A DNA stretch of 58,378 nt from Clostridioides difficile CD160 (GTDB lineage Bacteria > Bacillota > Clostridia > Peptostreptococcales > Peptostreptococcaceae): positions 1 to 58,378 of the forward strand of contig NZ_AVHW01000115.1 of NCBI RefSeq assembly GCF_000449425.2, written 5' to 3'. Made by a program: the position numbers and the translations under genes. Shown here piece by piece: positions 26,914-35,919 of this stretch. Positions within the stretch are counted from its first letter, which is position 1. Each line of letters begins with the position of its first letter. Under the pieces are notes generated by a model. That model was not told the origin of the DNA and did no database searches. It was given only the letters and a program-made list of their open reading frames with translations.

Positions 26914-26947
26914 AAGCTACAAGAATTATTCTCTTGTAGCTTTTCTT
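26914..26947. terminator. Intrinsic terminator
   Basis: AAAGCTACAAGA and TCTTGTAGCTTT pair around a short AT loop, with T-rich sequence following on the plus strand. It ends the pseudogene transcript and may also serve the HTH gene at 26990. Confidence 0.8.
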
Positions 26948-26989
26948 TTTCTAATGATAGTTGTATCTATAACTAAATATATATTTTAA

Positions 26990-27367
26990 TTAAAATAGTT
27001 GATTTTGCATACTAAATTGTTTTCTTACTTCTCTATCTTCACGTATTGCTTCTTTCATATATTTTAATATGTTTACAAGCATTCTCACTTCATATTCATC
27101 GCAATCATTAAAAATTCCCTCTGCTTCTCCTTCAAATATAATTTTAGAAGATAGCACATTATCACATAATAATGTATCTACTGTAACAGAAAGAGCATTA
27201 GCAATATTAATTAATACAGGCAAACTTACTTTTGTTTTTCCTGTCTCTACATTACTCATATGTGATGGTGTTATATCTATTTTTTCTGAAACAGCTTCCT
27301 GAGTTATCCCTTTATTAATTCTTGCAATTTTAATTCTTTTTCCTAGAGCTTTATAATCTACTTCCAT
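26990..27367 (-). CDS. XRE-family transcriptional regulator (phage repressor type)
   Basis: 125 residues from the ATG at 27365-27367, which follows AGGAGGTATGATT. The N-terminal HTH is canonical: RIKIARINKGITQEAVSEKI, then PSHMSNVETGKTKVSLPVL. The C-terminal tail (EYEVRMLVNILKYMKEAIRE) is a helical dimerisation-like region found in clostridial regulators of this size. It faces the gene at 27495 divergently, so the intergenic region probably carries its operator. Confidence 0.85.
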   Translation of the reverse strand: MEVDYKALGKRIKIARINKGITQEAVSEKIDITPSHMSNVETGKTKVSLPVLINIANALSVTVDTLLCDNVLSSKIIFEGEAEGIFNDCDEYEVRMLVNILKYMKEAIREDREVRKQFSMQNQLF

Positions 27368-27494
27368 AATCATACCTCCTTTCTGCTTTTTTTATTGTAA
27401 CCATTCACAGAGTATAATATAATAGTCTGTATAAATGAAATTTATACAAAGCATATTTTAGTCTGAATTTATTTTGATTAAAAGAGGTGTAGTT

Positions 27495-27715
27495 ATGACT
27501 GATTATAAAAAAGAAATGGAAGAGTTATTTAAAATGGTTGCTAGTAAAAAAGGTATCTCTGTGGAAGAAGTAAAAAAAAAATAACTAATACAATTGAATT
27601 TTACAAAAACCATTCAAATTTACAAAAACAAGTATGGTTTAGAGACTCTTTTAAAGATAAGACACCTACACCAGAGGAATTAGTCTATGAAATAGTTGAA
27701 AAGCTAAAATCATAA
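27495..27715 (+). pseudogene. Small gene frameshifted at an A10 run
   Basis: ATG at 27495 with AGAGGTG upstream. The zero frame gives MTDYKKEMEELFKMVASKKG and ends at 27582, just after ten consecutive A residues (27572-27581). Moving one base back continues in ITNTIEFYKNHSNLQKQVWF to a stop at 27713, giving a 70 to 75-residue protein. Either slippage at A10 makes the long form, or the gene is broken, or the run is miscounted. It is divergent from the repressor at 26990. Confidence 0.6.
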
Positions 27716-27909
27716 ATATCACTTTCTGGAAGTAATCATAATACAATTAAATAGCAAAAAAAGTAAAAATGATTTCTTTATTTTTGAAATCATTTTTACT
27801 GATTATATTAACTACATTAAAATATACAACTATAAAAGAATATTAACATAACTATGAATGAATTAATTAATATCCTTATTAAAATAATGAAATTGATTGG
27901 AGGCTTTAA

Positions 27910-28119
27910 ATGTATATTTCAGCTACTAAAAAGATTAAACATATACTTATAAAAAAGAATATTACGCAACGAGAGTTAGCAGAAAAATTAGATATGACTC
28001 CACAAATGTTATCAAACAGATTTAAAAAAGATAATTTTTCAGAAAAGGAGCTCTTAGAAATAGCTGAAATACTTAATTGCAAATATGATTGTGTTTTTAC
28101 ACTTAAAGATAATCATTAA
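27910..28119 (+). CDS. Cro-like HTH regulator, 69 aa
   Basis: KKNITQRELAEKLDMTPQML and SNRFKKDNFSEKELLEIAEI form a complete small Cro/C1 helix-turn-helix. TTGGAGGCTTTAA is a strong ribosome site. The gene stands alone with its own terminator at 28136. One of the few plus-strand genes in this half of the window. Confidence 0.82.
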   Translation: MYISATKKIKHILIKKNITQRELAEKLDMTPQMLSNRFKKDNFSEKELLEIAEILNCKYDCVFTLKDNH

Positions 28120-28134
28120 TTATACTTTTGAAGA

Positions 28135-28172
28135 TATGAAAGAACCTAGAAATCTTCTAGGTTCTTTCATAT
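28135..28172. terminator. Intrinsic terminator
   Basis: ATGAAAGAACCTAGAA and TTCTAGGTTCTTTCAT form a near-perfect stem with a very small loop directly after the Cro-like gene at 27910. Confidence 0.8.
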
Positions 28173-28303
28173 GCTACTGATAAACAATGTATGATAAAAG
28201 TAATACAATATATTTTGTAACAGTATTTCAAAGCAGTAGTCTCAAAACTCATCTATTTTCATAATTGACAACACTTCTTAACTAGTTTTGTAAATACACA
28301 GCT

Positions 28304-29413
28304 TTACATATGTTCATTATAGTTTGGTACATACCCAAATTTATGTACTACATCATCTATAACTCTATTTATATTATTTAATCCTACTTTAGAAACCATA
28401 TTATCTAAAAATCTATTCAGGTCCTTTTTATTTTTCACACCTTCAGAACTTAAAACCATACCTGTAGGAGTATGTATTAGTTTATACTCTGAAGATGCTT
28501 GATTTTTATATGCATATAGCTCTAATCCATACTTATTTTCAATACGATAGCCTTTAGTTGGTATAAAACCTCTTTTTTCCCTAATATAAAAATCTTCTTC
28601 TTTAACTTTTATATTTACTACATCTTCATTTTTTGCTTTAAGTTTATATGGAACTATACACTTAAAATCATTAGAAGATATTCTATCTAGTAAAGCTTCT
28701 GTTTCTTTATTTGTATAAGGTAGCCTAATACCAGTCAAATGATAAAAAGCTTTTTTACTAGCTTTATTATGATAGTGTAATAGCTCTTTCAATGACATTT
28801 TACATTTAACATTGTCTATATTATCTACTAATACTATTATGTTTAAATGATACCTAGAAAATATATTTATTTCATTACTGAAAATGTCTTTTAGTAACAT
28901 AATTCTAGTATCCTTTTTATTTATTAGAACTTGAACTTCACTCTCCAACCACTTTTTAAATAATTCTTTTTCCTTTCTTTTTTCATCTCTAAGCTTCAAT
29001 TTTTCTTTTTCTATTGCTTCAAATTTTAGCTTTTCCTTTTCTTTAATTTTTCTTATTCTATTAATCTCTATCTCCTCAAGTCTTTTAACTGATTCTATAT
29101 CTGTTATATTATTAGTTATTAGCCATTTAGCATAATCAAATTCGGTTTTACTTATATTATAATAACTGTCTGAATTTGATAAGATATAAATATTCTTTGG
29201 TTTTGTATATCCATTTATTTTTTTACTATAGTAACTAAAATTTTCTTTGCTTTCTGGTAAATATCCTTTCAAAACTAATAGTGTTATGAAATTCATCTTT
29301 TTCATAAGAGAGCCATTATACTCAGTAAACTCATTTAATATTTTAAATACTTTTACAGCAATCATTTTTTTCATGTTTTTTGTATATCCTAAGTCATTTT
29401 TTATGCTTTCCAT
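28304..29413 (-). CDS. Hypothetical protein with central coiled coil, 369 aa
   Basis: Start set at the ATG 29411-29413 because GGAGGTGAT lies 6 bases before it. The centre (about 115-165) is an uninterrupted charged coiled coil (KEKEKLKFEAIEKEKLKLRD). The C-terminal part (FIPTKGYRIENKYGLELYAYK, YKLIHTPTGMVLSSEG) looks like a beta-rich domain followed by helices. No known family is evident. It could be a structural or DNA-associated phage protein. Confidence 0.7.
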   Translation of the reverse strand: MESIKNDLGYTKNMKKMIAVKVFKILNEFTEYNGSLMKKMNFITLLVLKGYLPESKENFSYYSKKINGYTKPKNIYILSNSDSYYNISKTEFDYAKWLITNNITDIESVKRLEEIEINRIRKIKEKEKLKFEAIEKEKLKLRDEKRKEKELFKKWLESEVQVLINKKDTRIMLLKDIFSNEINIFSRYHLNIIVLVDNIDNVKCKMSLKELLHYHNKASKKAFYHLTGIRLPYTNKETEALLDRISSNDFKCIVPYKLKAKNEDVVNIKVKEEDFYIREKRGFIPTKGYRIENKYGLELYAYKNQASSEYKLIHTPTGMVLSSEGVKNKKDLNRFLDNMVSKVGLNNINRVIDDVVHKFGYVPNYNEHM

Positions 29414-29649
29414 ACATATCACCTCCACATATCTTTATTAAAGATACATTCTTATCCTCTATCACTTATAATTATAACTCCTTATTTTCATATTGAATAG
29501 AACTCTGATATTCTAGTGTTAAAATACATAATATGATGTATTATTTTTCTATTTTATGTAAATGCTTAATTATTTTACTTATATATTTACTTTCTTTCAT
29601 TAAAAATCTACTTAAAAATGATATAATAAACAAGAAAAGAGGTGTTTAA

Positions 29650-29979
29650 ATGAATTTTAAAAATGAGATAAAAAGTATCCTATTGTTTAAAGAAATGTCT
29701 ATTGGGACTTTAAATGATAGGTTAAATGAACTCACTGGTGATGATTGTAGTTACTTTAATTTTACTAGAAAACTTGGTAGTACTAGTATAACTCTTATTG
29801 AAGTTTTAAATATAATAAAGATTTTAAATTATAGTATTATCTGTGAAAAAGAAAATCTTTATATGAATATATCAAATCAAGATATTCAAGATACTGGTTT
29901 GACCTTTTCAAACTTTTTAAGTTCATGCAACATATTGGGTATAAAAGTTAGTCTTGTTGAAAATGATTTTGAAGAATAA
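29650..29979 (+). CDS. Cro-like DNA-binding protein, 109 aa
   Basis: FKNEIKSILLFKEMSIGTLNDRLNEL and FNFTRKLGSTSITLIEVLNI form a helix-turn-helix of the type often mis-annotated as an LLM-class oxidoreductase in Firmicutes. The C-terminus is extended by about 45 residues. A TGATATAATAAA promoter -10 (29611-29622) and the AAAGAGGTG ribosome site precede it. A hairpin terminator follows at 30000. Confidence 0.7.
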   Translation: MNFKNEIKSILLFKEMSIGTLNDRLNELTGDDCSYFNFTRKLGSTSITLIEVLNIIKILNYSIICEKENLYMNISNQDIQDTGLTFSNFLSSCNILGIKVSLVENDFEE

Positions 29980-29999
29980 TAAATTCATAGATAATCAAG

Positions 30000-30050
30000 T
30001 AATAAAAGCCACTAAATTAACCTTTTCATCAATTTAGTAGCTTTTATTAT
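30000..30050. terminator. Intrinsic terminator
   Basis: AATAAAAGCCACTAAATTAA pairs imperfectly with TCAATTTAGTAGCTTTTATT, ending the gene at 29650 from the left; a T-rich stretch follows. Confidence 0.78.
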
Positions 30051-30099
30051 TAATAATATTTAAAATTCGGATTTATGAATTAACAAAACTCTAAAATAT

Positions 30100-30402
30100 C
30101 TATTCATATTCTATTTTCAAGACCTCATTCCAATTTATTTTTCTATTTAGATTATTTTCTGTGTGATATAACTTTACAATATGAGTTGCATTTTTATAAG
30201 AATAATAAAGAGTAGTTATACCCTCTATTTGATTTTTATTATCTCCTTGATACTTAGCTTCACATGGTACATTTTGACTAACTAACTCTAAAGCACATTT
30301 TGTCGCAATTGTTTCTGGTTTATTTGCATACACCATTACATTATATCCTAATATCAAACCACAAATTATAATTAAAATACTTATATATTTAAGCAATTTC
30401 AT
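30100..30402 (-). CDS. Exported or membrane-anchored small protein, paralogue of 38982
   Basis: 100 residues. A signal-anchor (ISILIIICGLILGYNVMVYA) is followed by an exported domain containing VPCEAKYQGDNKNQIEGITT, LYYSYKNATHIVKLYH and INWNEVLKI. The protein at 38982 has the same architecture and conserved VPNEAKYQGYKKNQINGTTT. The domain probably sits outside the membrane. No known family. The gene overlaps no other and follows 30432 on the same strand. Confidence 0.72.
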   Translation of the reverse strand: MKLLKYISILIIICGLILGYNVMVYANKPETIATKCALELVSQNVPCEAKYQGDNKNQIEGITTLYYSYKNATHIVKLYHTENNLNRKINWNEVLKIEYE

Positions 30403-30431
30403 ATCCTATCCCCCACTTTAATTTTATAAAT

Positions 30432-31013
30432 TTATATTTTTATTTCCATTATTTTAATCTTATAATCATCCTCAATTGAGACTTCATTAATAATATAAAA
30501 ACTAATATCTATACTAATTTCACTATTTTTTCCAAAAACATAAGTGTGTACTTTTAGTGTATGACTCATATCTTCAGATACCTTTTTTATATTCCCTTCA
30601 AATGTTCTTAAATATTGTTTGTAAAACTTTATAATATTTTCATTCATTTCTGAAATACTTAATTCCTTACCTTTTAAGCTTTTCATCAACTCTATAAAAT
30701 TATTTATTTTGCTATCATATAATTCTTTACCTTTATTATAATTGTCAATCATATAATTTATCAGGTCACAACATAGAGGTACAACTTTATGCAATGTATA
30801 TTCATTGCATAAATATTTCTTTATGATGGTCTCAAGAAATATCAAATTATCATACTTTTTTATATCAGAATAAAAATCTTTATTAGACAGCTCTTTAAAA
30901 TTTAATTTTTCATTATCAATATAGAAACAATATTTTATATTTTCTAGGTTACAACCTTTTTTCTTTATATCTTTTATGTAGTTTTCCATTTCTTGATTAC
31001 TTATATTTTTCAT
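30432..31013 (-). CDS. Hypothetical protein, 193 aa
   Basis: Soluble, mixed helix-strand protein starting MKNISNQEMENYIKDIKKKG. A cysteine-containing stretch (VVPLCCDLINYMID) lies in the middle, and the C-terminal third is beta-rich (VHTYVFGKNSEISIDISFYI). AGGGGAGAAA ribosome site. Twenty-nine bases separate it from the exported protein at 30100, so they are probably co-transcribed. Family not recognised. Confidence 0.65.
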   Translation of the reverse strand: MKNISNQEMENYIKDIKKKGCNLENIKYCFYIDNEKLNFKELSNKDFYSDIKKYDNLIFLETIIKKYLCNEYTLHKVVPLCCDLINYMIDNYNKGKELYDSKINNFIELMKSLKGKELSISEMNENIIKFYKQYLRTFEGNIKKVSEDMSHTLKVHTYVFGKNSEISIDISFYIINEVSIEDDYKIKIMEIKI

Positions 31014-31279
31014 ATTTTTCTCCCCTCACTTATTTATAAATTTACTATAATCCATTTTATTTAATAATTCAAGATAAATATTTAATAATTTTTATTAAAT
31101 ATTTAATTAAAACTATTGATTAATTTGAATTTAATATTAAATTCATATAGTCAATATTCAATATTTCAAAATTAGGATTAATTTAAAATAAAACTTAAAT
31201 GAGCAATTAGATTCTATTGATATATAAAGAGCTCAAAAGATTAGATAATAATAAAGATATGAAAAGATAATTACAAATA
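31014..31279. other. AT-rich intergenic DNA
   Basis: No convincing gene. The DNA is extremely AT-rich and contains the repeated words TATTTAATA and TTAATTTGAATTTAATATTA, which could mark a regulatory or replication-associated region, but I see no clean operator. Confidence 0.4.
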
Positions 31280-31315
31280 AAAAAGCTCCAACATCATTGA
31301 TGTAGGAGCTTTTCA
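31279..31315 (-). terminator. Intrinsic terminator
   Basis: AAAAGCTCCTACATC and GATGTTGGAGCTTTT (as read on the minus strand) pair with a T6 run afterwards. It ends a minus-strand transcript coming from 31335-31563. Confidence 0.78.
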
Positions 31316-31334
31316 ATAGTAGAACTTCTAGTTA

Positions 31335-31563
31335 TTAACTTGCTTTTATACTTTTGATAAAAGAGACTTTGTCAATGACACCTGAATCTTCTATAATAAC
31401 AGAGCGTGCAATTTTGGCATCCTTTTTTTACTTCATAATATATCCGCAAATATATTATTATCTCTCTGTTAAGCTTCTTATATATATAACGGAAAAGGAT
31501 ATGTGCGAAAGTTGGACACTCGAACATCTTCTCACTAAAACAGTAAATTAAAAGTTCTACCAC
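31335..31563 (-). pseudogene. Possible frameshifted small gene, flanked by short inverted repeats
   Basis: Two overlapping minus-strand frames meet at an A7 run near 31430. The first ends in LRIYYEVKKG; with one A removed it continues as KKDAKIARSVIIEDSGVIDK and stops at 31335. The second part has noticeably higher GC than its surroundings. GTAGAACTT and its complement flank the segment (31320-31328 and 31550-31559). The terminator at 31279 supports minus-strand transcription. Start (GTG 31563) and coding status are uncertain. Confidence 0.35.
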
Positions 31564-31677
31564 TTAATATGGAAAACAAGACATAATAATTATACATCTT
31601 TATTTTTTCATTATATCATACAGTTCATATTATAAAAAGAATATTACTTTGGATATTTAACTTGATACAGGGATGTA

Positions 31678-31850
31678 CACATGTATAACAGATATATTTT
31701 CAAATACATTATAAGTATAAAAACATGTATATATAATAATATGAACATATATAACAGATATATTTTTGAATATATTATAAGTATAAAAGACATGTATATA
31801 TATGATACAAACATTTATAACAGATATATTTTTAATATATATCTAGATAA
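31678..31850. repeat. 66-bp tandem repeats (iteron-like)
   Basis: TATAACAGATATATTTT begins at 31684, 31750 and 31816, a strict 66-bp period over about 2.6 units. Units also share ATTATAAGTATAAAA and CATGTATATATA. A plus-strand frame (31681-31869) stays open through the array only because 66 is a multiple of three; its Tyr/Ile-rich translation has no other support. Direct repeats next to a DnaD gene block could be replication-initiator binding sites. Confidence 0.75.
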
Positions 31851-31918
31851 TATCTTTTATGTCTATTAACTATAAAAGAAAAGTTTTTATGGTTAATACA
31901 ACATAAGGAGAAGTAAAT

Positions 31919-32134
31919 ATGAAAAATAAAAACTTAAAAATAAAAAAGATGAGGATATTTAATAGGTATAAAGGAAAACACTATAGAAAAGATAACTTAT
32001 ATACTTACTTTTTTAAAAAAATTAATAATCTTTTAATTAAATTAATAATTTTCCCATTGTATCTTCATATTTTCAATAACATAATATGCCCATATATTTT
32101 CAATACTGTTTTAAAATATATTAGACATTTTTAA
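31919..32134 (+). CDS. Small basic membrane-associated protein, 71 aa
   Basis: AAGGAGAAGTAAAT is a strong ribosome site. The N-terminal 35 residues are very basic (KNKNLKIKKMRIFNRYKGKH) and the C-terminal half has a hydrophobic segment (LLIKLIIFPLYLHIF). It directly follows the 66-bp repeats. A DNA-membrane contact or toxin-like function is possible but unproven. Confidence 0.55.
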   Translation: MKNKNLKIKKMRIFNRYKGKHYRKDNLYTYFFKKINNLLIKLIIFPLYLHIFNNIICPYIFNTVLKYIRHF

Positions 32135-32382
32135 TAATAAAATAATTTATAGTATTAAGTTAAAAACAGAAGATTAAATTATACTATTGATAATTAAATA
32201 AGATTGTAATAAATTAGTAGAATATATTAATTTGTTATGATATATTTAGTTTAGAAAATTATTATGCATGTGTATGTAAACTGTTGTTCAATCCTTTAAA
32301 ACATATTTAGAGAATTATTACATTTACATGAAATATTAACTGTATAATTATTAATAATGTATTTTTAAGGGAGAGATAGATA

Positions 32383-32664
32383 ATGAATGGATTACAAATA
32401 AAAGTATATTCAACTGCAGCAATATATTTTGCCACTTTAAAGAATGCATCGGGAAAAGAAAAAGTACTGCAGTTAATAAATAATTTAAATTTAAAACATC
32501 AAGGTAGTAAATATTTTATTAATGATAGAAATGATATAGGGGTTCAAGTTGAATATATAGCAGATGATAAAAGTTTTAATGCTGAACTATTTGTACAAGT
32601 ACTTCAGATTACATGTGAAATACTGATAGAAAATAACTTTTCTGAGTTCATGAAAATTATATAA
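32383..32664 (+). CDS. Hypothetical protein, 93 aa
   Basis: Soluble mixed-fold protein: MNGLQIKVYSTAAIYFATLK, then VLQLINNLNLKHQG and DIGVQVEYIADDKSF. AGGGAGAGATAG is a good ribosome site. It is followed by the terminator at 32671 and converges with the RHH regulator at 32723. Family not recognised. Confidence 0.65.
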   Translation: MNGLQIKVYSTAAIYFATLKNASGKEKVLQLINNLNLKHQGSKYFINDRNDIGVQVEYIADDKSFNAELFVQVLQITCEILIENNFSEFMKII

Positions 32665-32670
32665 TTCTAA

Positions 32671-32717
32671 AATAAGGTGTATGTCTCAAAATAAAAACTT
32701 AAGACATCCACCTTATT
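32671..32717. terminator. Bidirectional terminator between convergent genes
   Basis: AATAAGGTGTATGTCT and AGACATCCACCTTATT pair with one mismatch around a 15-base loop, between the convergent genes at 32383 and 32723. Confidence 0.82.
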
Positions 32718-32722
32718 AATAT

Positions 32723-33286
32723 TTACACTTCCATTTGACTTTCTTCACAATATTTATTCACATATTCTAATAAAGCCATACTCATCAAATCGGTTTTGGT
32801 AAACTCAGAATGTTCTTTACAGAACTCATCAAATAGGTCAACTACTTCTTCAATTATCCTAATAGTTGTTCTCTTAGCATTTTTTGAAGGTAAATCGATT
32901 TTTATATCTTTGGGTTGTATATGCTGTTCATCTATATTTCTATTTTCTAAGTTATTATACCAATTTATCATTTCAATTATTTCATTATAATTATCAGCTA
33001 AGAGTAGTAATTTCTTTTGAGTATTAGATTTTTTTTCTGTCCTTACAATTTCTACTTGAATTGATTCATCATCTTCAGATACTTTTTGCATACCTTCTTC
33101 ATTGACATATACAAAACGATTATTAATTCTCTTATAACATCGTTTCTTGAGATATTTCCTAATACTACTTTCTGATGTTTGAACTTCTGATGAAATCTTT
33201 ATAAGACTTTTTCCACTTACCAACTCATCATTAATATATTTAACTATATATTGTACATCTTTTTTCTTCAGTTCATCCCAAGTCAT
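32723..33286 (-). CDS. DNA-binding regulator with N-terminal HTH and C-terminal RHH
   Basis: 187 residues. The N-terminal part (YIVKYINDELVSGKSLIKIS, SSEVQTSESSIRKYLKKR) is a helix-turn-helix like those of plasmid or transposon resolvase tails. The C-terminal part (KRTTIRIIEEVVDLFDEFCK, FTKTDLMSMALLEYVNKY) is a ribbon-helix-helix. This pairing is seen in copy-control and partition regulators. The 22-bp promoter word found at unit B recurs exactly at 33326-33347, 40 bp before its start. Confidence 0.78.
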   Translation of the reverse strand: MTWDELKKKDVQYIVKYINDELVSGKSLIKISSEVQTSESSIRKYLKKRCYKRINNRFVYVNEEGMQKVSEDDESIQVEIVRTEKKSNTQKKLLLLADNYNEIIEMINWYNNLENRNIDEQHIQPKDIKIDLPSKNAKRTTIRIIEEVVDLFDEFCKEHSEFTKTDLMSMALLEYVNKYCEESQMEV

Positions 33287-33500
33287 TTTGTTATCACCTC
33301 TAAAATTATTATATACTCTTGATTACATTTATCATATCTTTTTCATCACCTTATTATCGACGCTTTATCTCTTCTAATCTAAATTTATTATCAATATTGA
33401 TAGCATCTATGAAAATAATACTAATTAGCACAGTATCTAAGCTTGTTTTATAAATTGAAAAAGATATAATATATATTAAAAGGCTTCTGGAGGTATTAAT

Positions 33501-33791
33501 ATGGATGAGTTTGTTGCTGTTACAAAAGAAAATTTAAATGATTTAGTTAGCAACTTTAATCTTGATGGAAAGCTTATTGATGCTATTAGAATAGAACGCA
33601 AATTTATAATAAATTTAGTTAATTATAGAAAAGGAAAAGGAATAACTCAAAAAGAATTATCTAAGTTAACTGGTTTGACTCAACAATCTATTTCAAGAAT
33701 AGAAACATTGGTTGAAAAACCAACTTTAACTACTTTAATAAAATATTTAAATGCTTTAGACATTGATATAAACTCATTACTAAAAAAATAA
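33501..33791 (+). CDS. XRE-family HTH regulator (HigA-like size)
   Basis: 96 residues. KGKGITQKELSKLTGLTQQS then ISRIETLVEKPTLTTLIKYL is a textbook helix-turn-helix; the extra N-terminal 40 residues are typical of HigA-like antitoxins and related regulators. No toxin gene is adjacent. Upstream are GATATAATATAT (a good -10) and the ribosome site TGGAGGTAT. It diverges from the RHH regulator. Confidence 0.85.
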   Translation: MDEFVAVTKENLNDLVSNFNLDGKLIDAIRIERKFIINLVNYRKGKGITQKELSKLTGLTQQSISRIETLVEKPTLTTLIKYLNALDIDINSLLKK

Positions 33792-33905
33792 ATTCTCTTT
33801 CAATCTGTTTTGACTTGACTTTTTAAAAAGTTTTATTTTTATTACCTTCTATCTTTAATTGTGTTGTATAATCTATCTAATAAACAATTAAAGGAGATAT
33901 TACAG

Positions 33906-34130
33906 ATGATAAAATTTATGGTAAATAAAGCTTATTATTCAAAATCTATATGCGACAGTAACTGTATATCTGTCATATTTGTTATCAGAAGAACTCCTAA
34001 ATGTATAGTCTATAAAGATAGTGATAATATTACAAGGCGTTCTAAAATCAGGATTATGGATGATTGTGAATTTATAAGACCTGAGAACTATAGCTTTGCA
34101 AATATCTTTAAAGCTAATAGAGAATATTAA
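33906..34130 (+). CDS. Small conserved mobile-element protein, 74 aa
   Basis: ATG at 33906 chosen because AAAGGAGATATTACAG lies before it; a longer frame to 33861 is open. KAYYSKSICDSNCISVIFVI, RRTPKCIVY, RRSKIRIMDDCEFIRPENYS and a final FANIFKA match a small family often seen on Firmicute plasmids and phages. The CDxNC pair may bind metal. Function unknown. Confidence 0.72.
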   Translation: MIKFMVNKAYYSKSICDSNCISVIFVIRRTPKCIVYKDSDNITRRSKIRIMDDCEFIRPENYSFANIFKANREY

Positions 34131-34396
34131 AGATGTATTTAAATACTATAAACAATATGAAAACGTGCTAAAACGCTTTTAAAAGAGCTGAAGTAAAACC
34201 AAATAATCTTTTATAGTTAAATATATATAAGAAGGGTCTTTTTAGAAAATTTTCAAGGACTCTTTTTTTATGCTAATTATTCAAGCTAAAATTTGTAATA
34301 CATTATTTAATAAATTTCAATACTTTATTTTCTCTTAATAATAAGTTATAAAAAGTATAAGTAGTAAATCATAAAATGCAATTTTGAGGTGACAAT

Positions 34397-35449
34397 ATGT
34401 TTTTTAAAGAAAATACTGAAATAAATTTGGGTGAAACTACTATTCCAAATATTTTTATAGATATATTTATGCCAATGGCTGATGGATTATATGTTAAAAT
34501 TTATTTATTAGGTTATAGACAAGCATGTGATGGAAGCTCTAACCCTAATTTCAATAATAGTTCTATATCTAAAAACTTGAATGTACCCCTATCTGATGTC
34601 TTAAATGCTTGGAAGTTTTGGGAAGAAAAGAAAATTATAAAAATACATAATGACAATGATGAATACAATCTTAACTATTCAATAGAGTTTTTAGATTTAA
34701 AAAGCTTTTATATTAACAATATGCTCAATAATACCCCTAAATTAAAACAAGAGCTTAGTGAAGACTTACTCGAAACTGAGAATCAAGAAATTAAAAATAT
34801 GTTTATAGAAATCAAAAAAATATCTAACAGAGTACTTGAACCTAGTGAGAAAAAAACTATTTTGAACATAATTGATAAATTTAATGTTACAACAGATTTA
34901 ATAATATTTGCTTATGAATATGCTAAGAAGAAAAATGGTGTCCCTAAACCTGCAAGATATATCGAAAGCATAATTAAAGGATGGTATGACTCAAATTTAC
35001 ATACCCTAGAAGATGTTAAAAATAGTTTCTTAGATAAAGAAAATCGTTTTAAGTTATATAAAACTATATTTAATGAACTTGGATTTTACAGAATTCCAAC
35101 TAGAGTTGAAAAAGAAATCATGGATACCTGGTTAGATAAATTTAATATGAACATAGATATAATCATAGAAGCATGTTCTAAAAGTAAAAATATAGCATCA
35201 CCAAGTATAGCCTATATAAATGGTATTGTGAAAAATTGGTATGAAGAAGATATAAAAAGCTTAGCTGACCTGAATAAAAGTAAAGAAAAAGCTTTACAAA
35301 GAAATAAAAAGGGACAGGACAACAACAATATTGTGTATAAGAAAACTAAATTCCATAATTTTAATGAAACTTTTACACAATATACAAGTGATGAACTAGA
35401 TGAAATTATAAAAAAGAGTCAAAAAGAAAAATTTAAAAATGTAGATTAA
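34397..35449 (+). CDS. DnaD-type replication protein with two C-terminal DnaD domains
   Basis: 350 residues. The N-terminal part (FIDIFMPMADGLYVKIYLLG, SISKNLNVPLSDVLNAWKFW) is the winged-helix domain of DnaD. Two C-terminal DnaB_2/DnaD domains follow, each with the FNVTTDLIIFAYEYAKKKNG pattern and the PARYIESIIKGWYDSNLHTL signature (second copy: IAYINGIVKNWYEEDIKSL). DnaD proteins recruit the helicase loader at replication origins. No helicase or loader is visible nearby, so the host's are presumably used. Confidence 0.9.
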   Translation: MFFKENTEINLGETTIPNIFIDIFMPMADGLYVKIYLLGYRQACDGSSNPNFNNSSISKNLNVPLSDVLNAWKFWEEKKIIKIHNDNDEYNLNYSIEFLDLKSFYINNMLNNTPKLKQELSEDLLETENQEIKNMFIEIKKISNRVLEPSEKKTILNIIDKFNVTTDLIIFAYEYAKKKNGVPKPARYIESIIKGWYDSNLHTLEDVKNSFLDKENRFKLYKTIFNELGFYRIPTRVEKEIMDTWLDKFNMNIDIIIEACSKSKNIASPSIAYINGIVKNWYEEDIKSLADLNKSKEKALQRNKKGQDNNNIVYKKTKFHNFNETFTQYTSDELDEIIKKSQKEKFKNVD

Positions 35450-35580
35450 CCTTGATAAAAGGTAAATCAGGAAGTGATTTATAGTTGTATAATATAATAA
35501 GAACTAGATATTAGCTTAAACAAACTTTTATAATAAATAATATAATAGACTTACTTTAACTTAGAAAGGTTGATTTGAAT

Positions 35581-35796
35581 ATGGAAAATAAAGTTCATAT
35601 AAATAATATCCAACAATTAAATGATGCACTAAAGAAGTATAATATCCCTTCTATCATATTAGAAGATGTAGATAGAAGGATAACTAATTGGTTTGCTGAT
35701 GGTGGCAATGAAAATGATGCTTATATTAAACAACAATATAGGTACATTGAAAACTTTATAAATACGTCCTATGATTGCATAAAAGATGAAAGTTAA
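35581..35796 (+). CDS. Small helical protein, paralogue of 21253
   Basis: 71 residues from the ATG at 35581, which has AAAGGTTGATTTGAAT before it. VHINNIQQLNDALKKYNIPS, LEDVDRRITNWFADGG and YIKQQYRYIENFIN parallel the minus-strand protein at 21253. Located right after the DnaD gene. Function unknown. Confidence 0.7.
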   Translation: MENKVHINNIQQLNDALKKYNIPSIILEDVDRRITNWFADGGNENDAYIKQQYRYIENFINTSYDCIKDES

Positions 35797-35919
35797 TTTT
35801 GTAATAGATATACAACTATAGTAAAGAAAAGACTTAAATTCAATATCTAAAATTACTCAAAGAACGGGTAGAAGCTTTTATAGGTAAGTTAATTAAAACA
35901 TAATCTTATATTATGATTT

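Noticed and set aside
31681-31869. Tyr/Ile-rich 62-residue plus-strand frame
   Set aside because: It exists because 66-bp repeats keep the frame open; no convincing ribosome site or family, so the repeat itself is reported instead.
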